Assembly (NCBI RefSeq): GCF_014694455.1
Contig: NZ_JAAUWT010000025.1
Span: 1 to 46,359, forward strand
Direction: 5' to 3'
Origin: Vibrio sp. S9_S30
GTDB lineage: Bacteria > Pseudomonadota > Gammaproteobacteria > Enterobacterales > Vibrionaceae
DNA length: 46,359 nt
This document shows positions 7,405-12,942 of the stretch, piece by piece. The first letter of the stretch is position 1, and each line of letters opens with the position of its first letter. The notes below the pieces were generated by a model that saw nothing but the letters and a program-made list of their open reading frames with translations, had not been told where the DNA came from and did no database searches. The translations under genes were made by a program, and so were the position numbers.

Positions 7405-7803
7405 ATGGTGAAGTTCTACATAGCTGGCCCAGTAAGTGGTCAGCCTAATCACAACGTTGAAGCGTTCAAAAGTGTTGCTGATCAGATTACCGAGTCGGGT
7501 AATGCTGCCCTGTACACCTCCCTACTTCCAAAAGGCATGAGTGAACCGGAATACATGAAGTTTGCCCATGCCATGCTTGAGGTTTGTGATGTGGTTGTTC
7601 TGCTTCCTCGTTGGAGTATGAGCGAAGGTGCTACAGCAGAGTTTCATTGGGCGGTGAAGTTAGGCAAGAAGATAGTACGACAGGAGCACCTGCCTTTAAT
7701 TTTTAGACATTGGCATAAGAGGGATATCCTCTTGCAAGAAGCAACCAAAGAGGTATTTGATGGTTATCTTCAAGAAAGTATGAGTGAGAAAGGAAGAGAG
7801 TGA
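7405..7803 (+). CDS. DUF4406 / nucleoside deoxyribosyltransferase-like protein
   Basis: A 132-aa protein. It begins KFYIAGPVSGQPNHN, continues with VCDVVVLLPRWSMSEGATAE and has a C-terminal tail. This is the pattern of DUF4406 proteins related to nucleoside 2-deoxyribosyltransferases, with the YIAGP strand-loop and the SEGATAE segment near the nucleotide site. It may act in nucleotide metabolism, but the substrate is unknown. Its stop overlaps the ATG of the next gene. Confidence 0.75.
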   Translation: MVKFYIAGPVSGQPNHNVEAFKSVADQITESGNAALYTSLLPKGMSEPEYMKFAHAMLEVCDVVVLLPRWSMSEGATAEFHWAVKLGKKIVRQEHLPLIFRHWHKRDILLQEATKEVFDGYLQESMSEKGRE

Positions 7804-8075
7804 TGGATACAACACAAATACTTATCACAATACCAACATTGAATGAGGTTTTCGGATGGTTGGTATTCTACCTCTGCATAGGAAACTTGGTATCGGTAGT
7901 TGGATGCTTTGGTTTAGTGCAAAGTGACTATGGTAGAGGTATTAGGAACAGGAGCACTAAGGAAGCGGGAATGTACGTTGTTGGTTACACTTTTCTTTGG
8001 CCTTTTGTTTTTGGTCATATAAAAGATTCTTATAGTTACCGAGCTTTCAATCGAGATTATAGATATTTTAGATAA
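7803..8075 (+). CDS. Small membrane protein
   Basis: A 90-aa protein from the ATG at 7803, overlapping the preceding stop and with GGAAGAG upstream. It has two probable transmembrane stretches, about 16-37 (VFGWLVFYLCIGNLVSVVG) and 55-72 (GMYVVGYTFLWPFVFG), followed by a polar, Tyr/Arg-rich tail. Function is unknown. Confidence 0.6.
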   Translation: MDTTQILITIPTLNEVFGWLVFYLCIGNLVSVVGCFGLVQSDYGRGIRNRSTKEAGMYVVGYTFLWPFVFGHIKDSYSYRAFNRDYRYFR

Positions 8076-8107
8076 TTAAGAACCATATATAAGGTCTTTC
8101 GTTTAAT

Positions 8108-8156
8108 AGCCAGCTCTTGGTCACACACATGACTATTGGTGTGAATAAGACTGGCT
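8108..8156 (+). other. Long imperfect hairpin between genes
   Basis: AGCCAG (8108-8113) pairs with CTGGCT (8151-8156), TCTT (8115-8118) with AAGA (8147-8150), and TCACAC (8121-8126) with GTGTGA (8139-8144), around a 12-base loop. There is no T-run after it, so it is not a standard terminator. It could stabilise or process the mRNA, or bind a protein. Confidence 0.45.
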
Positions 8157-8212
8157 TTCCTCTTGGCAAGTAATTAGTGTCGGAAGTGACTTAAACGCCA
8201 GGAGAGTTAAAA

Positions 8213-8461
8213 ATGAACGTAAAACCAGAACAAGCGAATTTAGTGCTAAGTATCCTTGAAAGTGCTAACTGTGGTCCTACTACTATCGACTCTATGTTGC
8301 TTTGGGACAAAGAGACAGAGGAGGCAGGGCGAGCCCATTTGGAATTTGTTGTTGAGCAGCTATTGGTATCAGGGTGTATGACTTATACCGGAGATAAAAG
8401 GCTAATTACAACTCAGCAAGGCGAACTACATATTTGCCTAACAACACAACATGTAGCGTAA
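8213..8461 (+). CDS. Small hypothetical protein, winged-helix-like pattern
   Basis: An 82-aa protein with a strong CAGGAGAG ribosome site. An alternating helix pattern (QANLVLSILESANCGPTTI, then LEFVVEQLLVSGCMTYTGDKRL) resembles a small winged helix, but no family is recognised. It stands alone between a hairpin region (8108-8156) and a terminator (8588-8612). Confidence 0.6.
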   Translation: MNVKPEQANLVLSILESANCGPTTIDSMLLWDKETEEAGRAHLEFVVEQLLVSGCMTYTGDKRLITTQQGELHICLTTQHVA

Positions 8462-8587
8462 TTTGTTAGATTTTTATCAATATGTAGTTGCAAAGGTAGG
8501 GTTGTGAGTATATAGTTTTACCAAGATGCGGTTTTTATAACCCATCAACAGCAATAATAAGACTTGAGACCTCTTAGTATTGAACAG

Positions 8588-8612
8588 AAACCTCGCTTCG
8601 GCGGGGTTTTTT
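8588..8612 (+). terminator. Intrinsic terminator with TTCG loop
   Basis: CCTCGC (8591-8596), tetraloop TTCG, GCGGGG (8601-8606) and a run of six T, with AAA upstream extending the stem. It lies between the gene at 8213-8461 and the com leader, so read-through here would need Q or a separate promoter. Confidence 0.85.
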
Positions 8613-8621
8613 CGTATTTGG

Positions 8622-8817
8622 CGCAGCCTTGAGTACCTGAGACCCGTTTGGCGACGGAGAGGAAGCTGCGAACCTCTTACGGCAATGAAATGGGCGACTG
8701 TTAAAAGGTGCAACTCTTAACAGCCATCTAACCTATTACGCAAGTCATAAGCCAGACCAAAGCCCATCCAGCTCTGCAGAGCGCGGTGGAGTTTACACGA
8801 AAGTGGGAACTTATGAC
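8622..8817 (+). ncRNA. Candidate structured leader RNA ending at the com start codon
   Basis: About 350 bases (8462-8812) hold no convincing gene. The 3' two-thirds folds well by eye. CGCAGC 8622-8627 pairs with GCTGCG 8665-8670. CTGTTAA 8698-8704 pairs with TTAACAG 8717-8723. GTCATAAG 8744-8751 pairs with CTTATGAC 8810-8817 and so covers the com ATG at 8813. Inside that last helix, the GCTCTGCAGAGC palindrome at 8771-8782 is flanked by TCCA/TGGA, and 8791-8810 forms a GTT-CAC-GAAA-GTG-AAC hairpin with a GNRA-type loop. The result is a three-way junction. A cis-regulatory role over com is inferred. Confidence 0.5.
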
Positions 8818-8923
8818 ATTACTTAAAGAATTACGCTGTCCGCATTGCAACAAGCTGCTGTGCAGACATTCAGGCTCGGTTGAAGTGAAATGCAGCCGAT
8901 GCAAAAATATTGTGAAGAGATAA
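8813..8923 (+). CDS. com: Com-like zinc finger protein (36 aa)
   Basis: A 36-aa protein: LRCPHCNKLLCR near the N-terminus and CSRCK near the C-terminus give two CxxC pairs (Cys9/Cys12 and Cys27/Cys30). The size and spacing resemble Mu Com, but it lacks Mu Com's long C-terminal tail. Mu Com is an RNA-binding zinc finger that opens the mom ribosome site. Here the next gene downstream is a DNA methyltransferase with a TTG start and a hairpin over its ribosome site, so the same job is plausible. The com start itself lies in a predicted helix. Confidence 0.8.
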   Translation: MTLLKELRCPHCNKLLCRHSGSVEVKCSRCKNIVKR

Positions 8924-8958
8924 GAGTGCCAAGAGTGCCGATTTAGGAGGCGCATTTG
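8922..8958 (+). promoter_or_regulatory. Hairpin and tandem 9-mer over the methyltransferase ribosome site
   Basis: AAGAGTGCC occurs twice in tandem (8922-8930 and 8931-8939). GTGCC (8935-8939) can pair with GGCGC (8949-8953, one G-T pair), placing TAGGAGG (8944-8950) in the loop and stem ahead of the TTG start at 8956. This parallels the translation-inhibiting hairpin that Com opens on Mu mom mRNA. Binding here is inferred. Confidence 0.5.
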
Positions 8959-10002
8959 CAACAATCTTTTCTAGATGAACAAGTACAACTGGTTAACGCT
9001 GATTGTCTTGAATACCTTAAAACGCTACCAGATAGCAGCGTTGATCTCGTTTTAACGGACCCACCCTACTTTCAAGTAAAGAAGAATGCATGGGATAACC
9101 AGTGGCCAGATGTTGAGTCGTTCTTAGCTTGGTTAGATGAGGTGCTGTTAGAGTTTTGGCGAGTGCTTAAACCGTCTGGTTCAATTTACCTTTTCTGTGG
9201 TCATAAGTTGTCAGCTGATACTGAACTGCTTATGCGTCAACGTTTCAACGTTCTAAACCATATCATTTAGGCTAAACCAAGCGGTCCTTGGCGAAGAATG
9301 AGAAAGACTGACTTACGTTCTTTCTTTCCAGCAACAGAACGAATTCTATTTGCAGAACATTACGGAGCTGACGGTCACGCTAAAGGCGTCGCTGGTTACG
9401 CTACGAAGTGCGCAGAGCTTAAAAAAGAAGTATTCGAACCACTGATTGAATACTTCAGAGCAGCTCGTCAATCACTTGGCATTTCTGCAAAAGATATTAA
9501 TGCCGCCACAGGCACTCAAATGTGTTCGCATTGGTTCAGCGCCAGCCAATGGCAACTGCCCAATAAAGAGCAATACGAAAAGCTGCAGGCGTTATTCAAC
9601 AGCCGAGCGGTTGAATTAGGTCGTTCACATGAAGATCTGACAAAGGAGTTTGATTCACTCAATAAGGAGTATCAAACACTCTGCAGAGAATATGACGATC
9701 TGAAAGCGGAGTATGAAAACCTTCGTCGTCCTTTCTCAGTTACCAGCGAAGTCCCATACACCGACGTTTGGACATTTGCACCTGTTCAGTATTACCCGGG
9801 TAAACACCCATGCGAAAAGCCAGCCGATATGCTGGAGCACATTATTACGGCAAGTAGCCGTGAGGGTGATGTTGTTCTTGATGCGTTTATGGGTTCAGGT
9901 TCAACGGGTAAAGCCTGTTTGAGTTTGAATCGTAAGTTCATTGGTATTGAGATGGAAGAAGGCACTTACTCTCAGACAGTAGAATCATTTAATAACTTAT
10001 AG
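8956..10002 (+). pseudogene. DNA N6-adenine/N4-cytosine methyltransferase interrupted by TAG
   Basis: One reading frame runs from the TTG at 8956 to the TAG at 10000-10002, but it is broken by an in-frame TAG at 9268-9270. The upstream part has the catalytic LTDPPYFQVKKNAWD motif. The downstream part resumes as AKPSGPWRRM and carries the SAM-binding motif DAFMGSGSTGKA near the C-terminus, the order of beta-class methyltransferases. An inserted coiled-coil-like segment (EYQTLCREYDDLKAEYENL) and a helix-turn-helix-like part (GISAKDINAATG) lie between. A change of TGG to TAG at a Trp codon explains the break. Neither half alone has both motifs, so the enzyme is probably inactive unless the codon is read through or is an error. 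Confidence 0.8.
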
Positions 10003-10024
10003 GGCGCATTTCGCGTAAGACTCC

Positions 10025-10315
10025 ATGCTAGAGAAGAAAAAGTTTTGGCTGTCGGCTCTGGCTGGAGTCGTTGCAGCTTTTATTGTTGCTAAAGGTGACA
10101 AGATTACTGCGGCTATCGGTAGCTTAACTGCCACGATGGGCGCTCTTGGTTTGAGCCAATGGTCAATGATCATTGGTATCGCATGTACCTTGCTGACTTT
10201 CGTTATTACTAACGTGGTGAACATTATCTACAAGCGTAAAGCTTTAGCTGTTTTGGAAAAGAATGCCCAGAACGGAAGCTCAGCGACGGCCTTTATCACT
10301 GAGGAAGACGGCTGA
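10025..10315 (+). CDS. Holin
   Basis: A 96-aa protein with a basic N-terminus (LEKKKFW) and two to three hydrophobic segments (about 7-22, 27-45, 47-67), followed by a polar tail. Its size, topology and place directly before an endolysin mark it as a phage holin that times lysis by holing the inner membrane. Its stop overlaps the endolysin ATG. Confidence 0.8.
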   Translation: MLEKKKFWLSALAGVVAAFIVAKGDKITAAIGSLTATMGALGLSQWSMIIGIACTLLTFVITNVVNIIYKRKALAVLEKNAQNGSSATAFITEEDG

Positions 10316-10836
10316 TGAAACACGTTAAGAAGATAGTTTGTTCAGTTGGTGCAGCTATTGCGCTCATTGTTACGGGTGTGGTTCCTAACAATGTCATCGT
10401 TTCACCTGCAGGCTTGGAGTTGATTGGTAACGCTGAAGAGTGCCGATTAACTCCATACATTTGTCCTGCTGGTCTTATTACTAACGGGATAGGTAACACT
10501 CACGGTGTTACAGATAAGCCCATCACCATAGAACAAGTCGCTAAAGACTGGACTCGAAACATTGAGTCTGCACAGGATTGTCTTGCTGCCACCACGAATG
10601 TTGCTGCATTGAGTCAGGGCCAGATTGATGCCTTCACATCATTTATCTTTAACGTGGGCTGCACACGATATCGGCATAACTCGGACGGTAGCGAGACACG
10701 AATCTATAAAAAGCTTAAAGCCGGTTACTACACCGAAGCCTGCCAAGAACTTAAATTCTGGGTTTATGGAGGCGGTAAGAAATTGAACGGCTTGATTAAG
10801 CGACGCGGAGAGGAGATGGAACTTTGCCTTTCCTAA
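10315..10836 (+). CDS. Endolysin, lysozyme of the SAR type
   Basis: A 173-aa protein. The N-terminal hydrophobic segment (about 7-24, ending before PNN) lacks a clear cleavage site and is weakly hydrophobic, as in signal-arrest-release endolysins. The catalytic triad fits E41, C50 and T56 with the E-8-C-5-T spacing of T4-type lysozymes that use Cys instead of Asp. The QIDAFTSFIFNVG and GLIKRRGEEMELC segments are typical of the family. It hydrolyses the peptidoglycan glycan chain. It lies between the holin and Rz-like genes. Confidence 0.92.
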   Translation: MKHVKKIVCSVGAAIALIVTGVVPNNVIVSPAGLELIGNAEECRLTPYICPAGLITNGIGNTHGVTDKPITIEQVAKDWTRNIESAQDCLAATTNVAALSQGQIDAFTSFIFNVGCTRYRHNSDGSETRIYKKLKAGYYTEACQELKFWVYGGGKKLNGLIKRRGEEMELCLS

Positions 10837-11249
10837 AAAAGATATTCAGCAATCTCCATTTGATCGCTATTGCTTTTCTCTTTTGCTTCATTCTCATTCA
10901 GTCTCACAAGATATCCAGTCTTAGAGCTGACCTCGATGAAGCCAACGTTGCTAAGGGGAAAAAGGAAGCTGAGCTCAGCATAGCAGTAGCTTTTAATCAA
11001 TCACTAACCACCACGGTTGATTCGTTGGTCCAGCAACTCGATGAAGGCATGGTTGCCGAAGAGTGGCGGCAACAGTTGAATGCGACCATGGACGCAAAAC
11101 TTAAAACATCCATCTTGGATTTAGGGAAACTATTCGATGATGAAGCGAAAAACAATGCTGATGGTTGCAGTGAGCAGTATAGCCCTTCTATCTATGACCG
11201 GATGCTCAAGCATTACGAAACCGGAAAAGGAGATAGTGGTCCAGGTTAA
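10824..11249 (+). CDS. Rz-like inner-membrane spanin
   Basis: About 141 aa from the TTG at 10824, which lies inside the end of the endolysin gene behind GGAGA. It has an N-terminal transmembrane anchor (about 8-27) and a long periplasmic helical region rich in Glu/Gln (LRADLDEANVAKGKKEAEL). The partner lipoprotein gene starts inside it in another frame, the classic Rz/Rz1 nesting. The pair is expected to fuse the inner and outer membranes at lysis. Confidence 0.75.
   Translation: MPFLKKIFSNLHLIAIAFLFCFILIQSHKISSLRADLDEANVAKGKKEAELSIAVAFNQSLTTTVDSLVQQLDEGMVAEEWRQQLNATMDAKLKTSILDLGKLFDDEAKNNADGCSEQYSPSIYDRMLKHYETGKGDSGPG
11081..11096. other. Centromere-like inverted repeat (candidate ParB site 1)
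   Basis: TGCGACC-AT-GGACGCA, matching 13 of 14 arm positions of the perfect site at 17617. It lies inside the Rz-like gene. Binding by ParB is inferred. Confidence 0.5.
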
Positions 11250-11439
11250 AGAGCGATTTGTTATCCCTCCACCAGCTTATCTCAGCCCTTGCAGAATTCC
11301 TTACACAGAGCCACCGCGCACTCACTCAGAAGTGGAGTCAGCTGAGCGAGATTTGACATGGCAGACAGCGATGTTTGTTTGTGCGAAGAAGTTCGACAAG
11401 ATTAAACAGTGGTACCAGAATAAGCAGGCTGATAAATAG
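11137..11439 (+). CDS. Rz1-like outer-membrane spanin lipoprotein
   Basis: A 100-aa protein with a signal peptide ending in the lipobox SMTGC (Cys22 or Cys23 depending on which Met starts). A Pro-rich stretch (FVIPPPAYLSPCRIPYTEPP) follows, as in Rz1. It starts within the Rz-like gene in a different frame and extends 190 bases beyond it. Confidence 0.8.
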   Translation: MMKRKTMLMVAVSSIALLSMTGCSSITKPEKEIVVQVKERFVIPPPAYLSPCRIPYTEPPRTHSEVESAERDLTWQTAMFVCAKKFDKIKQWYQNKQADK

Positions 11440-11484
11440 CTAACTGGCTTCTCTTGTAAGGATAGAAATCATTGCTTTCTTTTT

Positions 11485-11510
11485 GCCCGACCTATTCTGT
11501 CGGGCTTTTT
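11485..11510 (+). terminator. Intrinsic terminator after the lysis cassette
   Basis: GCCCGAC (11485-11491), a 7-base loop, GTCGGGC (11499-11505) and five T. It lies 46 bases after the Rz1-like stop. Confidence 0.85.
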
Positions 11511-11544
11511 ATTGCTTAGCATTTTCACGAGAGTGTTAAGCAAT
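11511..11544. repeat. Hairpin A flanking a small cassette
   Basis: ATTGCTTAGCA and TGTTAAGCAAT form an 11-bp stem with one G-T pair around a 12-base loop. A near copy of the whole hairpin (11778-11812) lies 233 bases further on in the same orientation. Confidence 0.6.
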
Positions 11545-11586
11545 AAATTCCTACATCGCTTATAGCAATTCTATTAAGGGCAACTT

Positions 11587-11785
11587 ATGCAAGTAACAAC
11601 TCCCTAGTGGGCAGGTGACGATAACTGAACGGGCAGACATGTTCGTCACGGAAACCAACCTCATGACAGTGACAGCCTGGTCAATCCACTGGACTGTTAC
11701 AAACCCGAGCCATACTCCTGATAAGTCGATAGCTGTGCTGGTGGCGCACTGGATTGAGCATAGCCAATCGACGTTTTATTGCTAA
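11587..11785 (+). pseudogene. Small ORF needing a +1 shift at CCC-TAG
   Basis: AAGGG precedes ATG 11587, which reads six codons (MQVTTP) and stops at TAG 11605-11607. Shifting +1 at CCC-TAG gives an open frame to TAA 11783, with SGQVTITERADMF as the continuation, about 65 aa in all. One extra C in the CCC run would explain this, as would +1 slippage of the CCC-TAG type known in some tail genes. A GTG at 11615 in the second frame could also start it. The product is unrecognised, and the region also contains several short inverted repeats, so it may be noncoding. Confidence 0.35.
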
Positions 11786-11812
11786 GTATTTTCTCAGATA
11801 GTACTTAGCAAT
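11778..11812. repeat. Hairpin B flanking a small cassette
   Basis: ATTGCTAAGTA and TACTTAGCAAT form a perfect 11-bp stem around a 13-base loop. It is similar in sequence and length to hairpin A at 11511-11544. The stop of the shifted ORF lies in its left arm. Confidence 0.65.
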
Positions 11813-11834
11813 AATTCAAATTAATGAGGTCAAC

Positions 11835-12020
11835 ATGAGCCAGACTAACGCTTATTTCAATTCAGTTCTCAACACACAAGCGCAAGCGTTGGAAGTGCTG
11901 ATTACTAATCAGCCAACGGCTAATCCTCAGTTAATGGAAGAAGCCAAGCAACTTTTAGAAGAGGCGGTTATTAAAGCAACTCAGGCAGCAAAGGAAGTAA
12001 CTAATGAAACTGATAGATAA
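11835..12020 (+). CDS. Small helical hypothetical protein
   Basis: A 61-aa protein behind AATGAGG. It is predicted to be mostly helical (LMEEAKQLLEEAVIKATQAAKEV), with no recognised domain. It overlaps the start of the next small membrane-protein gene, so the pair is probably coupled. Confidence 0.5.
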   Translation: MSQTNAYFNSVLNTQAQALEVLITNQPTANPQLMEEAKQLLEEAVIKATQAAKEVTNETDR

Positions 12021-12210
12021 TTGGAAGCAGTCTGGTCAGTGGTGGACCATTAAGTGGTCTCTTGCATTGATTGTTATGAACACTATTATCTCACTCCTTC
12101 CTCTGTTGGAAGTTCATGTTAGCGTTACTGTTTATGCTGTGCTGAATGCACTGGCGGCAGCGGTGACAATGGTATTGCGAGTACTATCCCAAGCACCTGA
12201 TCCTACCTAA
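12004..12210 (+). CDS. Small membrane protein, DUF7940/holin-like
   Basis: A 68-aa protein: WKQSGQWWTIKWSLALIV, then a second hydrophobic segment (YAVLNALAAAVTMVLRVLSQ). The WWxxKW start followed by two membrane passes resembles small phage membrane proteins sometimes annotated as holins (DUF7940-like, from memory). It lies just before the packaging genes. Its stop is directly followed by a centromere-like repeat. Confidence 0.6.
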   Translation: MKLIDNWKQSGQWWTIKWSLALIVMNTIISLLPLLEVHVSVTVYAVLNALAAAVTMVLRVLSQAPDPT

Positions 12211-12226
12211 TGCGACCACGGTCTCA
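12211..12226. other. Centromere-like inverted repeat (candidate ParB site 2)
   Basis: TGCGACC-AC-GGTCTCA, 13 of 14 arm matches to the perfect site at 17617. It lies directly after the stop of the small membrane-protein gene and before the packaging genes, so a role in packaging is an alternative. Confidence 0.5.
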
Positions 12227-12336
12227 ATGGGTCCTTTGGCGCTAATTAGCAGGTTACGGGTGGCTAAACCGCAGGAAGTCGCTCGTTGAATTTTTTTTTT
12301 AATTTAGGACTTCCTACTTCCGCTATGAGAGGTTGA
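12227..12336. other. Noncoding stretch before the terminase, possible cos region
   Basis: About 110 bases without a gene, containing GGGTCCTTTGGCGC, GGTTACGGGTGGC, an A/T run with ten T around 12291-12300 and the ribosome site of the small terminase. Lambda-type terminases cut at cos sites normally placed just upstream of their own genes, so this is the best place for cos. I cannot define the nick sites from sequence. Confidence 0.35.
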
Positions 12337-12942
12337 ATGAATGACTTATTTAACCCCGACAAAGTTTATACACAAGAAGACATAGCTGTAATTCTAGATA
12401 TTTCGTCTAGACAGGTTCGAACCCTTAAAGGACAAGGGATTCTTCCAGAGCCTAAGCCCAAACGTGGGTATGATCCTATCAAGTGTATTCATGCGTTTAT
12501 CGCCTACAAATCCAAAGCAAAACCTACTCAGGCATCACCGGAAGTCGGGGGCGGAGAACCTGAACTGACCGATGAGGAACGCTTTGAGAAGATTGAACGT
12601 GATTTAAAGCTTGAAGACAAGCGCGAAACAGTTGCGATGAAACGAGCTAAGCGAGTGCTATTTGAAAAGTCTTATGGTCCGTTGCAGATAATCGTTGATG
12701 TATTGCAGCAAGTAGGAGGCAACTTAGCATCTGTTCATGACGGACTCATTTCCAAGATGAAATTAGTTTGGCGTGACATGCCACCTGAAGCAGTTGAATT
12801 ACTAACACAAGAGTTAACGGAGGCAGCGAATGAATGTGCAAACATCTCCATCGATCTCTCTGATTACACAGATGGCGATCCGGAAGATGGTCCAGCGTGG
12901 ATTGTCAGTGATGAAGAAAGTACTGCCAATCTCAGGAAGTGA
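12337..12942 (+). CDS. Terminase small subunit, Nu1-like
   Basis: A 201-aa protein. The N-terminal winged-helix type segment (YTQEDIAVILDISSRQVRTLKGQGILPEPKPKRGYD) is that of Nu1-type DNA packaging proteins, which bind the cos region. A charged helical middle (EERFEKIERDLKLEDKRETVAMKR) is expected to contact the large subunit or form oligomers. It overlaps the large-subunit gene by up to 113 bases. Confidence 0.85.
   Translation: MNDLFNPDKVYTQEDIAVILDISSRQVRTLKGQGILPEPKPKRGYDPIKCIHAFIAYKSKAKPTQASPEVGGGEPELTDEERFEKIERDLKLEDKRETVAMKRAKRVLFEKSYGPLQIIVDVLQQVGGNLASVHDGLISKMKLVWRDMPPEAVELLTQELTEAANECANISIDLSDYTDGDPEDGPAWIVSDEESTANLRK

Noticed and set aside
8477..8964. Two minus-strand ORFs (8477-8713 and 8728-8964).
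   Set aside because: They have no ribosome sites, cover the terminator, the structured leader and com in antisense, and their products have no protein-like pattern.
9268..9270. Genome-wide recoding of TAG.
   Set aside because: Several genes end normally at TAG (for example at 1042, 10002 and 29846), and the only disrupted frame is this one, so a local mutation is simpler.
12227..12336. A defined cos nick site.
   Set aside because: The position is right for a lambda-type terminase, but I cannot see a symmetric nick motif clear enough to place the cut, so only a region is reported.
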